Positions 42,263 to 50,320 are shown, numbered from the stretch's first letter. The stretch is DNA of 64,000 bases from Actinomyces glycerinitolerans (GCF_900098745.1 NZ_FQTT01000009.1:518717-582716); one strand, 5' to 3'. The notes: generated by a model not told the origin, from the sequence alone. Numbers and translations are program-made.

Positions 42263-42567
42263 GCTCGGGCCTCCTTCTCCTGCACGACCGGGAGTAGCTT
42301 CTCCGCGATCTCGGTCTTGTCAACGATGTTCTTGAGGAATACGAATGAGATAGCGGGGTCGAGCTCGTACTTCTCGATCGTGGGCTTGAAGTTCTCCGCG
42401 GAGACGATGATGTCCGCGCGCACGCCCGGGATTCCGGAAATGGCCTCGTGTCCGAGGTTGGCGCGAATGCCTGCGTCGGCTAGTACCTCTTCCGCTTCCA
42501 TCTGGCAGGCCAGGCTGCTGCCGAGTCCGGCGCCGCAGATGAAGTAGATATCGAGTGGTCTGGTCAT
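42259..42567 (-). CDS. PTS EIIB component, ascorbate/galactitol type
   Basis: A 102-aa cytoplasmic phosphocarrier. The active-site Cys11 lies in the P-loop-like FICGAGLGSSL, as in the UlaB/GatB family. It accepts phosphate from EIIA and passes it to the incoming sugar. A good ribosome site (AAGGAGT) precedes the start. It lies between EIIA (61-base gap) and EIIC (four-base overlap). Confidence 0.93.
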   Translation of the reverse strand: MTRPLDIYFICGAGLGSSLACQMEAEEVLADAGIRANLGHEAISGIPGVRADIIVSAENFKPTIEKYELDPAISFVFLKNIVDKTEIAEKLLPVVQEKEARA

Positions 42568-42627
42568 GGGATACTCCTTCGTGTCGTGACCTTGCCGTTT
42601 GAAATGGGGTGGGTGCCCCAGCTCGGG

Positions 42628-43083
42628 TCAGTCCTCCTGCCGGAGGATTCGCTGAAATTCATCGACGGTTTTCGCCGCGATGAGCCGCTCCTGCTTCGGG
42701 CGGTCGCCGGCGATAGCGACGAATTCTCGGAGCGCTTTGAGGTGGGAGTCGTCGTCGACGGCCGCCAGGCAGAAGACGATGTCGACGGGGTCGTTCTCCG
42801 GGTGATTGAAGTTGACGGGGTCCGCCAAGGTCATGACGCTCATGGCCTGGCGCACCACTCCCGCCTCGGGCCGGGCGTGGGCGAGAACCAGGTGTGGCGA
42901 GAGCACGATGTACGGGCCGAACCGGTCAACTGCGTCGATCATTGAGTCGATGTACGCGGCGGTGATTGCACCGTCCGCGAGAAGCGGCTGGGCGGCGGCG
43001 GCAATCGCCTGTTGCCAGGTCGCCACGTGCTTATGGATGATCACGTGATCATCGGTGATCAGGTCGGTCAGTGCTGTGCTCAT
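42628..43083 (-). CDS. PTS EIIA component, mannitol/ascorbate type
   Basis: A 151-aa phosphocarrier of the PTS_EIIA_2 family. The phospho-accepting His69 is in LVLAHARPEAGV, with the second conserved His64 close by (SPHLVLAH). The ATG at 43083 is preferred because GGAGG lies about nine bases upstream; the longer frame to 43137 begins with Arg-rich sequence. It is the first gene of the seven-gene operon that ends with the PRD regulator at 37022. Confidence 0.92.
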   Translation of the reverse strand: MSTALTDLITDDHVIIHKHVATWQQAIAAAAQPLLADGAITAAYIDSMIDAVDRFGPYIVLSPHLVLAHARPEAGVVRQAMSVMTLADPVNFNHPENDPVDIVFCLAAVDDDSHLKALREFVAIAGDRPKQERLIAAKTVDEFQRILRQED

Positions 43084-43143
43084 GCGTTTGGTCCTCCGTG
43101 CGCATGAGTATCGGAGCCGGCGGCGTGAGCTGGCCAACAGAAG

Positions 43144-43175
43144 TTTTTCCGCCTGTGGGTGCCTTGGCGGAAAAA
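43144..43175. promoter_or_regulatory. Palindrome upstream of ascorbate-type PTS operon
   Basis: TTTTTCCGCC (43144-43153) and its exact reverse complement GGCGGAAAAA (43166-43175) are separated by 12 bases and centred about 77 bases upstream of the EIIA start. The A/T-rich outer ends are out of place in this GC-rich genome. The location suits an activator site, probably for the PRD regulator of the operon, although a terminator for plus-strand transcripts is possible. Confidence 0.55.
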
Positions 43176-43219
43176 GTGGGCGGGGCGACGTGCCTGGTGG
43201 GTGCGCCTCGTGGATCCGA

Positions 43220-43260
43220 CCGACCCGGGCAGGTAACCCCTGCCGACCTCGGCGAAGGTA
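43220..43260. repeat. 23-bp-period repeat, locus C (2 units)
   Basis: CCGACCCGGGCAGGTAA begins at 43220 and CCGACCTCGGCGAAGGTA at 43243, exactly 23 bases apart. They match the core at 35627 and 47729. The locus lies between the PTS operon promoter region and the 3' end of the hydrolase gene. Confidence 0.6.
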
Positions 43261-43295
43261 GGGGGAGGGTCAGCGCGGGGCCGTGAGTGCGGAAT

Positions 43296-44120
43296 TCAGC
43301 TCAAACGGCGGATGACCCACTCGGTGCTCAGCCGGGCGACCTCACGAGCGGCGTCCTCGCCGTCGGCCTGTACCTGGTACAGGCGGCTGCCCTCCGGCAG
43401 GAGCGGGAAGGCCTCGGTGGCTGCCTCCGCCGTGTCCGGGAACTCCTCGGTCAGCGCGCCGTGCAGCATGAGGATGGGCCAGGGCAGATCCGCCATGGTC
43501 TTCTCCGGCGTCTGCAGGGAGACGTCGGCGAGCGTCTCCTTGCTCAGCACGTCCCACTCGCGCGAGTTGGGGTTGTCGTCGGGCAGGCGGGTCAGGCCGT
43601 GCCGGTCGAGTTCGTCGAGCTGTTCGGGGGAGAAGACGTTCTCCCACAGGATGGACTGCGGGCCGACGACGGCCCCGGCGACGACGGCGGTGCGCACCTG
43701 CGCGGGACGGGCCAACAGGGCGGCCGTGGCGCCGAAGCCGTTGGCGTGGATGGCCTGGCGGACGTAGCCGCGGTTGGCGAGCCAGGCGGACACGGCCTGC
43801 AGGTCCTCGATCTCGCCGGCCAGGGTGATCACGTCGTCGTCGGACTCACCCAGGCCGGAGAAGTCGAACTGGAGCGTGGCTAGGCCGGCGCGCCGGTACT
43901 GCTCGGCAAGTGCGTCCAGCCGATGGTCCAGGCCGTGGCGGTCGGTGAGGAAGTCGTGGGCGAGGATTACGACGCCTTCTTCGCGCGGCGGAACGGGACG
44001 TCCGGAATTGATGGCTTCTTCGTCGAAGGCATCGGGGTCGAAGGGGGCGGCGCCGTCGGGCAGGTGCATCGTCGCGGCGAGATTGATGCCGCGGGCGGTG
44101 TCGATGCGCAGATTCGGCAT
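43296..44120 (-). CDS. Alpha/beta hydrolase fold protein lacking the catalytic residues
   Basis: A 274-aa alpha/beta hydrolase-fold protein. The oxyanion-side block VILAHDFLTDRHG and the strand LATLQFDFSGLGES are typical of hydrolases. The nucleophile elbow, however, reads IHANGFGATAAL, with Gly128 where GxSxG would have Ser. No convincing acid/His pair follows: the usual HGxxD block reads LHGALTEEF, and the C-terminal His is absent (QADGEDAAREVA). It is therefore probably a non-catalytic member, or one with a different chemistry. It is a single gene, between the ascorbate-type PTS promoter region and the pspA terminator. Confidence 0.78.
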   Translation of the reverse strand: MPNLRIDTARGINLAATMHLPDGAAPFDPDAFDEEAINSGRPVPPREEGVVILAHDFLTDRHGLDHRLDALAEQYRRAGLATLQFDFSGLGESDDDVITLAGEIEDLQAVSAWLANRGYVRQAIHANGFGATAALLARPAQVRTAVVAGAVVGPQSILWENVFSPEQLDELDRHGLTRLPDDNPNSREWDVLSKETLADVSLQTPEKTMADLPWPILMLHGALTEEFPDTAEAATEAFPLLPEGSRLYQVQADGEDAAREVARLSTEWVIRRLS

Positions 44121-44243
44121 AGGGCAAAACTAAGGCACGGCCCGACGCAAGTCACGAGCATGGAGCGCTTCGCAGGAGCGATTGCGCTGGCAGCGTGACT
44201 ATGGCGACCCGGCGTCAGCTGCAGCCGGGTGGCCGATGCCGCA

Positions 44244-44277
44244 TCGGTGCCCGTCCCACGGATGGGACGGGCACCGA
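44244..44277. terminator. Strong hairpin terminator after pspA
   Basis: TCGGTGCCCGTCCCA (44244-44258) and its exact reverse complement TGGGACGGGCACCGA (44263-44277) form a 15-bp stem with a four-base loop. It lies downstream of the minus-strand pspA gene and between two minus-strand genes, so it probably terminates pspA transcription. Confidence 0.75.
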
Positions 44278-44320
44278 CGCGCAAGCCGGTAGGCGGCCAG
44301 ACGGCCTCGCCGGCACGGGC

Positions 44321-45184
44321 TCAGTACGAGGAGGCGTCGTCGTCGGTCTCGGCGGCGTCCTGCGCGTCCTCGGCGTCCTGCGCGCTCTCGGCCTTGAGTG
44401 CCTCGAAGGCGGCGTCGACATCCCCATCGGTGATCTGCGCGGGGGCGGAGGCGCCGGGCAGGGCGGTGTTGCCGCCGGCCTTGAGGGCCGCCAGACGCGC
44501 CTCGGCCTCCAACTGCTGGTCGGAGGACTCCAGCTCGGCGAACTGTGCCTCCAGCGAGGCCCCCGCGATCTCCATCTGCCCGGCGGCCTGCGCCTCGACG
44601 CGGCGCACCTGGTCCTCGTAGCGGGACAGCTCGCTGGTGGGGTCCATGATGTTGATGGAGCGGATGGCGCCCTGCACCTTTACCTGGGCCTCGGCGTTCT
44701 TCTGCCGGGCGACCAGCTGGTCGCGCTTGGTCTGCAGCTCACCGAGCTTGGTCTCCATCTGCTGCAGACCGGTCTTGAGCTGGTCGACGACCTGCTGCTG
44801 GGAGGCGATCATCGGCTCGGCCTGCTTGGCCTCGTTCTCAGCAGCGATCTGCTTGGTCAGCGCGATCTTCGCCAGGGAGTCCCACTTGTCGGCCCCGGCG
44901 GCGTCCCCGCCGGCACGCAGCTCGTCGGCCTTGCGGGAGGCGGCCAGCGCCTTGTTGCCCCAGTCCTTGGCCTCGGCGACGTCCGCGTCGTGGTCCTTCT
45001 CCGCCAACCGCAGGTTGCCGATTGTCTGGGCGACGGCGTCGCGCGCCTCGGCGATGGAGGCCCGGTAGTCGCGCACCAGCTGGTCGAGCATCTTCTCCGG
45101 GTCCTCGGCGCGGTCGATGAGGGCGTTGATGTTGGCGCGGGTGAGCTGGGCGATGCGCCCCAGGATCGACTGCTTCTCAGCCAT
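44321..45184 (-). CDS. PspA/IM30 family envelope-stress protein
   Basis: A 287-aa, almost wholly helical coiled-coil protein. The N-terminus (SILGRIAQLTRANINALIDRAEDPEKMLDQLV) carries the amphipathic membrane-binding helix of PspA/Vipp1/LiaH proteins, and the helix-rich body (residues 30-220) fits the ESCRT-III-like fold. The acidic C-terminal tail is Ala/Asp-rich. The ATG at 45184 has AAGGGAA upstream; the frame to 45268 adds 28 unlikely residues. It probably protects membrane integrity. The TPM-domain gene lies about 295 bases upstream in the same direction, and that gap shows no gene. Confidence 0.92.
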   Translation of the reverse strand: MAEKQSILGRIAQLTRANINALIDRAEDPEKMLDQLVRDYRASIAEARDAVAQTIGNLRLAEKDHDADVAEAKDWGNKALAASRKADELRAGGDAAGADKWDSLAKIALTKQIAAENEAKQAEPMIASQQQVVDQLKTGLQQMETKLGELQTKRDQLVARQKNAEAQVKVQGAIRSINIMDPTSELSRYEDQVRRVEAQAAGQMEIAGASLEAQFAELESSDQQLEAEARLAALKAGGNTALPGASAPAQITDGDVDAAFEALKAESAQDAEDAQDAAETDDDASSY

Positions 45185-45479
45185 GTGGTTTCCCTTCGTC
45201 GTGCTCGCCCGACGGCCGGGGAGCGAATGGTATGGGTATGGATGCCCTTGCGGGCTGTATGCGTCCACCTTATGAGCAGACTATGCGCATAGGCGCAGCA
45301 GCCGACGGAGTGGGTCTGCCGGCGCCGTCACCGGGCCATACTTCCAGGAAACCGCGCCCGATCGTCGGAAAACGACCGGCATTGTCGACGACGATTCCTC
45401 TATCCGGCCCGTCTGTGGTCCGCCCACGGTGGGGCGTGCCGACGTGTGGTGTAGCCCCGAGGCGACGCGACCAGCCGAT

Positions 45480-47672
45480 TCAGAAACGGCCGCCGCCACC
45501 ACCGAAGCCGCCCCCGCGGCCGCCACCGAAGCTGCCGCCTCCGCCGCCGAAACCACCTCCGCGGTGGCCGCCACCGAAGGAGCCTCCCCGTGGGCCGCCG
45601 AAGCCGCCACCCCGTGGTGGCTGTGGCGGGCGCGGGCCGCCGCCCCAGCCGCCGTAGTTCCGGTTGCCTCCCAGGAGGATGCCGCCGAGCACGAGTGAGC
45701 CCAGGTCGATGCCGCCAGAGCTGGAGGAGCCGCCCGACCCGGAGCCCCAGGAGCCGGATCGCCGCACGTCGGCCTCCGCCTGCGCCTGCGCCTGTGCCAC
45801 CAGCGACTCCCCGGAGGTGACCTCGGCCAGGGCCGCCGTCGGGTCGGTGTTCTGCAGGGAGGTGGCGGCCGCCGCGTGCCGGGAGGCCTCGGCCAGGGCG
45901 GTGCGTGCGGGGGAGCCGACGGCGCCGCGATAGCTGGTGATGTAGGAGGTCACCGCGGAGATCTGGGAGTTGAGCCGCCCCAGGCGAGATACCAGGGAGG
46001 CGCGGGCACGCGAGTCGTTCTCCTCCTGCTGGCGTGCCGGCGCCAGGGCGGCGTCGAGCGCCGATTCGGCTCGGGCCAGGTGGTCCAGGGCGGCCAGCGG
46101 GTCGCCGTCGGGATTCGACGCGGCGCGGCCCTCGGCCACGGCCGCCTCGGCGTCGGCCACCAGCGGTTGCAACGACGCCGCGGGCACCTGCCCCGCCAGC
46201 CGCTGGGCGTCCACCAGGTCGGCGGAGATCGAGGCGATCGCCGTCTTCAAGTCGGCGTCGGCCCGCTCCAGCCGCTCGCGCACGCCGCTCACCTGCCCGG
46301 CGAGCTCGCCAGCCTGGGCGATTGAGGCCTGGGCGATGCGCACCTGCTCGACGGCGGTGGACTGATTGCCGGCGTCCATGCTGGCCCGGGCCTGGTCCAG
46401 CGCAACGCGGCCCGCCTCTACCAGTTTGTGGGCGCGCGCGGGCGCCTCGGAGATGGAGGTGAGTGCGCTGTCGGGGTAGGTGGCGTGCAGGGTGACCAGC
46501 AGCGTGTCGGCCGCGGCGATGGCCTGCTCGGCCTCGTCGGCGCGCTGGGCGGTCTCGGTGATGGAGCGTGGCAGGTTCTCCTCGATGCCGCGCCGCTCCT
46601 TGAAAGCCGCCTCCTGCGCCTGGATGGCGGCGGTGGCCTCGTTGCAGCGGGACAGAATCTCCTGACAGAGCTGCCGCTGGCGGGTCTCATCCCCGGGGGC
46701 GTCGTCCAGCTGGCCGCGCAGCTCGAAGGCCCGCGCCACCTGCTCCTGGGCGGCGGTCAGTGCGGCGGTGAAGTCATCGGTGGCGGACAGGCCGAACTGG
46801 GCCTGCGCGTAGGACAGCTCCTCGGCCGCGGAGCGCACGGCGTCGTCGGTGCTGACCAGGGTGGCGCCGGCGCGGGTGCGCAACGCCTCCAGAGGCTCGG
46901 CGGGCTGGACGGCCTTGCCGGCGCCCTTCTTCCGCTTGCGGCTGCGGTTGTAGGCGACGGCGCCCACGGCGCCCGCACCGACGACGGCCAGGCCCACTCC
47001 CAGGGCGGTGCCGGAGACGCCCGAGCCGGAGCCGGCGGCGTCCGCGATGGCGGTAACCGCGCCGTCGTAGTCGCCGTTCCTCAGGGCTTGTTGGATGTCG
47101 CCGCGTACGGAGTCGAGTTTGGAGTCGGACCAGACGGAGTCGTAGGCGGAGCCGCCGAAGGCGAAGCTGTTGGCGCCGTCGGCGGGCAGGTTGATCACCA
47201 GCAGCAGGTCGGTGGTGTCGAACCCGGAGGCCTCCCAGGCCTTGGCGGCGTACTGCTCGGCGGTCTGGGAGTCATCGCTCATGGTGACGATCCACAGGCC
47301 GACGCCGTCCTCAGCCAGCTCGTCTACGGCCGCCTGCGCCGCGTCATCGTCGAGGACGTCGGCGTCGTCCGTGACGTGGTCGGCAATGCGGGTTGACACC
47401 TCGGCGGGTGCCACCGCGGTGTTTACGGCACCACCGGTGCCACCGGAGGCGGTGGCGAAGGCGTGAGGCCCGGCATATGGGGCGGCGGTCGCCGTCGCCG
47501 CGGTTCCGGCCGCGCCGACGAGCAGCACAGCGCCGAGCACGAGCCGGACGGCGCGGCGTGCCGCGGGCGTGCTCAAGGAGGCCGCGGGTCTGCGGGTCCT
47601 GCAAGAACGATAGGTGCCGGCAGAGGCAGTGGCGCCCGTGGACGGGCGGGCATTTGATCGCATCGGGGACAT
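45480..47672 (-). CDS. TPM-domain membrane protein with coiled coil and Gly-rich tail
   Basis: A 730-aa exported membrane protein. A signal/anchor region precedes a TPM (YgcG-type) domain: VTDDADVLDDDAAQAAVDELAEDGVGLWIVTM, then TTDLLLVINLPAD and FAFGG. A transmembrane helix (GLAVVGAGAVGAVAYN) and a basic RSRKRKK stop follow. A long cytoplasmic Ala/Glu-rich coiled coil (about 250-640) ends in a Gly/Phe/Arg-rich tail with GGGFGGG repeats. The ATG at 47672 is chosen, with GGGGACG before it. It lies upstream of pspA in the same direction, so a joint role in membrane stress is plausible. Confidence 0.8.
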   Translation of the reverse strand: MSPMRSNARPSTGATASAGTYRSCRTRRPAASLSTPAARRAVRLVLGAVLLVGAAGTAATATAAPYAGPHAFATASGGTGGAVNTAVAPAEVSTRIADHVTDDADVLDDDAAQAAVDELAEDGVGLWIVTMSDDSQTAEQYAAKAWEASGFDTTDLLLVINLPADGANSFAFGGSAYDSVWSDSKLDSVRGDIQQALRNGDYDGAVTAIADAAGSGSGVSGTALGVGLAVVGAGAVGAVAYNRSRKRKKGAGKAVQPAEPLEALRTRAGATLVSTDDAVRSAAEELSYAQAQFGLSATDDFTAALTAAQEQVARAFELRGQLDDAPGDETRQRQLCQEILSRCNEATAAIQAQEAAFKERRGIEENLPRSITETAQRADEAEQAIAAADTLLVTLHATYPDSALTSISEAPARAHKLVEAGRVALDQARASMDAGNQSTAVEQVRIAQASIAQAGELAGQVSGVRERLERADADLKTAIASISADLVDAQRLAGQVPAASLQPLVADAEAAVAEGRAASNPDGDPLAALDHLARAESALDAALAPARQQEENDSRARASLVSRLGRLNSQISAVTSYITSYRGAVGSPARTALAEASRHAAAATSLQNTDPTAALAEVTSGESLVAQAQAQAEADVRRSGSWGSGSGGSSSSGGIDLGSLVLGGILLGGNRNYGGWGGGPRPPQPPRGGGFGGPRGGSFGGGHRGGGFGGGGGSFGGGRGGGFGGGGGRF

Positions 47673-47728
47673 CGTCCCCGCTAGCAGGCGCGGCGGCAAG
47701 CGGTTTCGCCCCCGGCACGCCATGCCGG

Positions 47729-47784
47729 CCGACCTCAGTACGTAACAACAAACGACCTCGGCACGTAAAATCAGCCGACCTCGG
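47729..47784. repeat. 23-bp-period repeat, locus B (3 units)
   Basis: CCGACCTCAG begins at 47729, (A)CGACCTCGG at 47752 and CCGACCTCGG at 47775, each 23 bases apart. The first two are followed by (T/C)ACGTAA. It lies between the divergent TPM (minus) and amidotransferase (plus) genes and has the best-preserved units of the family. Confidence 0.75.
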
Positions 47785-47885
47785 TGATTGGGCGGGGCGG
47801 GGTGGGGAGTGCGACCGTGCGTCTTCCGGCTCACAGCTGCGACGTCGGGCTTGCGCTGACCGCGCTCGCGGCTTCAATTGTCCCC

Positions 47886-48794
47886 ATGACCGACGCCACC
47901 GTCCCTGTCGACGCCGCGGCTCTAGCCGCCGTCCCCACGTCCACCGCCCCGATCATCACGGTGATCGAGCCCGAGCCGCAGGCGCCCATCGGCCGCCTGC
48001 GCGAATGGCTGGCCGCGGAGGGGCTTACCCTGCGCATGGTGCGCCCCGAGGCCGGGGATCCGCTGCCGAGCCTGGACGACTTGGGTGATGGCCTGGTGGT
48101 GCTCGGCGGCCCCATGAGCGCCCACGCCGAGGCCGACCACCCCTGGATCACCCCGCTGCGCGACCTCCTGCACGGCGTCGTCGAGACGCGGGTGCCCGCC
48201 GTCGCCATCTGCCTGGGCGCCCAGATCGCCGCCGAAGCGATCGGCGGGACCACCGCCGCGCCCTCTCCCTACGGAACCGAGCGCGGCGTCGTCGACCTGG
48301 AGCTTAAGGATGCGGCCGCCGCCGACCCACTCTTCTCCGAGATCGTCGATGAGGCCGTCCGCGCGGCCGTGCGCGCAGGCATCTCCACCCACGACGGCAC
48401 CCGGCTGCCGGTACTCGTCTCCCACGACGACGGCGTCGTGAGCCTGCCCGCGACGGCCACGCTGCTGGCCTCCTCCGCGGGCGCGCCGGTGCAGGCCTGG
48501 CGTGCCGGCCGCCTGCTGGCGCTTCAGCACCACCCGGAGTCCACGCCGGTGCGGATGGAGCGGGTGGAGTCGCGCATAACCGCGTGGAAGCTGGGCGCGG
48601 TTGACGACGTGGAGGAGCTGACGCATCTCTCCGACGCTGATCTTCCTGCCGAGGCGCTGGCCGCCGGGCGACGCGTGCGCGCCGACGCGGAGCGGGCCGA
48701 GCCCGTGGTCCAGGCATTCGGGCGGGCGCTCGCCCGCGTGCTGGCGCGGCAGGCCCGCGCTCATCGTCTGCACAAAGCTTCGGCGAACGTCTGA
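47886..48794 (+). CDS. Class I glutamine amidotransferase-like protein
   Basis: A 302-aa cytoplasmic protein of the GATase class I fold. The nucleophile Cys109 is in VAICLGAQIAAEAIGG, and the His-Glu pair is in LQHHPEST (His216, Glu218), so the triad is complete. VVLGGPMSAH is the typical oxyanion-side loop. Such stand-alone proteins are annotated as GMP synthase-like amidotransferases, but the acceptor is unknown. The C-terminal 70 residues are helical and rich in Ala, Arg and Glu. The ATG at 47886 is preferred over the longer frame starting in the repeat region. It is convergent with the immunity-like gene at 48829. Confidence 0.85.
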   Translation: MTDATVPVDAAALAAVPTSTAPIITVIEPEPQAPIGRLREWLAAEGLTLRMVRPEAGDPLPSLDDLGDGLVVLGGPMSAHAEADHPWITPLRDLLHGVVETRVPAVAICLGAQIAAEAIGGTTAAPSPYGTERGVVDLELKDAAAADPLFSEIVDEAVRAAVRAGISTHDGTRLPVLVSHDDGVVSLPATATLLASSAGAPVQAWRAGRLLALQHHPESTPVRMERVESRITAWKLGAVDDVEELTHLSDADLPAEALAAGRRVRADAERAEPVVQAFGRALARVLARQARAHRLHKASANV

Positions 48795-48828
48795 ATCGGC
48801 GGTATTGACCGGTCCTCAGGGTATGGGG

Positions 48829-49329
48829 CTAGACGTCGATTACGCGCAGCAGCTGGGGGTCGGGGAGGCGGCCGTTGATGATGTAGTCGCGGAAGACGGG
48901 TACGGCCTGCTGGCCGGTGAAGATCTCCTCGGGGTGCAGGTGGATGGTGTAGAGCTCGGGCGAGCCGTTGTCCCAGGACAGCGGCACCCACCGGTCGGGG
49001 TCCGCGACGGGTTCGCGGGCCAGCACATAGTGGATGTAACCCCCGTCCGGGTCGGGTACGCGGGCCTCGATCGTCAACGCCCGATTCGACCCAGCCGCCT
49101 GCATGTACCGCATCTGCTCGGGGTCATCATCAGCCAACTCATCAGGAAACCTCACCCCCGCGGGAAGAGGTTGAACCCCTAAAGAAAAATAGGCGCCTTC
49201 AGTGAAGTACGTGGGGTAGGTGAGCTGTCTTTGCATCTGGTCGGCGATCATCTCTGGGGTCTGTCGGACCTTGAACCGCTCGCCCCTCCCGTGCTGGGCA
49301 TCCACATTCCAAGTTACGAAGTAATTCAC
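48829..49329 (-). CDS. Imm1-like immunity protein
   Basis: A 166-aa cytoplasmic protein without a signal. The C-terminal part (VPLSWDNGSPELYTIHLHPEEIFTGQQAVPVFRDYI) contains the aromatic/Asn and VFRDYIxNGxLP features I associate with the Imm1 family of immunity proteins. It is the last gene of the run that begins with the toxin-linked genes at 52994, but about 260 bases and a gene fragment separate it from the Imm52-like gene. It may protect against another toxin, or may be a spare immunity gene kept after loss of its toxin. The assignment is by pattern memory and tentative. Confidence 0.5.
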   Translation of the reverse strand: MNYFVTWNVDAQHGRGERFKVRQTPEMIADQMQRQLTYPTYFTEGAYFSLGVQPLPAGVRFPDELADDDPEQMRYMQAAGSNRALTIEARVPDPDGGYIHYVLAREPVADPDRWVPLSWDNGSPELYTIHLHPEEIFTGQQAVPVFRDYIINGRLPDPQLLRVIDV

Positions 49330-49362
49330 TATTCGCTTCCTTTCATGCTCTGAAGCGGTTGG

Positions 49363-49508
49363 TCAGTATTGTCTGGGTGCTTGAAGGAGTTCGACCTCGG
49401 TGATTTCGATGATGCGTCCGTCCGGCAGCGTCACCCGGGCAGGGTTGTCCGGCGAGACCAGGCTGTCGAACGGCTTCTGCTGTACTCCCCGGCGTGCGCT
49501 GCCTGACT
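49363..49508 (-). pseudogene. Orphan C-terminal coding fragment
   Basis: One minus-strand frame reads VQQKPFDSLVSPDNPARV, then TLPDGRIIEITEVELLQAP and a stop at 49363. This is good coding-like sequence, but it has no start codon or upstream domain and is preceded by an in-frame stop within the hairpin region. It looks like the end of a lost gene, possibly left when toxin-immunity genes were exchanged. The family is not recognised. Confidence 0.35.
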
Positions 49509-49567
49509 TGAGTCAGGCAAGACAGGGTAGCCCGCCCCAGGGGCGCGTGTCAGCGCCCGGGGCGGGC
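49500..49567. terminator. Double hairpin terminator after Imm52-like gene
   Basis: TGCCTGACT-TG-AGTCAGGCA (49500-49519) is a perfect 9-bp hairpin. Next to it, GCCCGCCCC (49530-49538) pairs with GGGGCGGGC (49559-49567), with an inner GGGGCGC/GCGCCC stem. Together they form a strong termination region 23 bases past the stop at 49590. Confidence 0.7.
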
Positions 49568-49589
49568 CGCCCTGTGACGAGGTGGGGGT

Positions 49590-50249
49590 TCAGGCGTTCT
49601 TGGGCCAGGTGTCCAGGATGGTGGGGTAGGTATCGGGGGTGCCGTAGGTGAACACCGCACCGTTGGCGGTGGGGTAGGAGGCCGTGGCCAGGGCGCCCGC
49701 CTGCGCCCAGTGCGGTGAGGAGGCCGGGAAGAACAGCTTCCACCCCTGCACATAGTCATACGGCTCAGGATGATCCTTAACCGGATGCCCCCGACGCCGA
49801 AGGGCGCCGATCTCCGGCTCCAGGATGTCCGCTCCCATGGCGACCAGGCGATCAGCCAGCGACTCATCTCCGGTGAGCAGATCAGCGAACTCACTACTAT
49901 GGAAATCAAGTTCCACGTGACCCTTATCGGGCTGCCAGCCACCGATCGCAATGCTGATGGAGGCGCCGTCGGCCCGGTCCACATCCCCGGAGAACAGCGA
50001 GAACCTGACACCGGACAGGTCGGGTTTGATGTTGGTGCGCATGACGGCGAGGAACTCCTCCAGGGTGGTGATCTCCGGGTTCGCCGCGGCCTTCGCCTTG
50101 ATCCTATTGGTTCGCCGCCAGGGGTCCAGTGTGGGGTGCAGGCCCCGCAGCTGCTGGATCAGCTCCCAGGACCGCGCGGCCTCCTCCTCCATGTGCTCCT
50201 CCTGCCCCGGACGATGCATCCTGAACGCAAGTTCCCACTTCACGGCCAT
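49590..50249 (-). CDS. Imm52-like immunity protein
   Basis: A 219-aa cytoplasmic alpha/beta protein. Recognisable segments are LHPTLDPWRR near residue 38, SISIAIGGWQ near 99, and the Trp/Phe-rich C-terminus (DYVQGWKLFFPAS). It follows the nuclease-toxin gene by 71 bases in the same direction, the standard place for the cognate immunity protein. From memory, Imm52 proteins are reported next to Tox-REase-5 toxins, which fits the upstream gene. It should bind and block the nuclease domain in the producing cell. Confidence 0.6.
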   Translation of the reverse strand: MAVKWELAFRMHRPGQEEHMEEEAARSWELIQQLRGLHPTLDPWRRTNRIKAKAAANPEITTLEEFLAVMRTNIKPDLSGVRFSLFSGDVDRADGASISIAIGGWQPDKGHVELDFHSSEFADLLTGDESLADRLVAMGADILEPEIGALRRRGHPVKDHPEPYDYVQGWKLFFPASSPHWAQAGALATASYPTANGAVFTYGTPDTYPTILDTWPKNA

Positions 50250-50320
50250 CAGTAGGTGTCCCTTCCCCCGTGTTCCTTGTCTCGGCTAATGATATCAAAG
50301 GTGAATGCGTCTGGTGTGGG

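Noticed and set aside
49380-49410. A further copy of the 23-bp repeat core (CGACCTCGGTGATT)
   Set aside because: Only one unit is present, and it lies in the coding-like fragment (residues ITEVEL), so the match is probably by chance.
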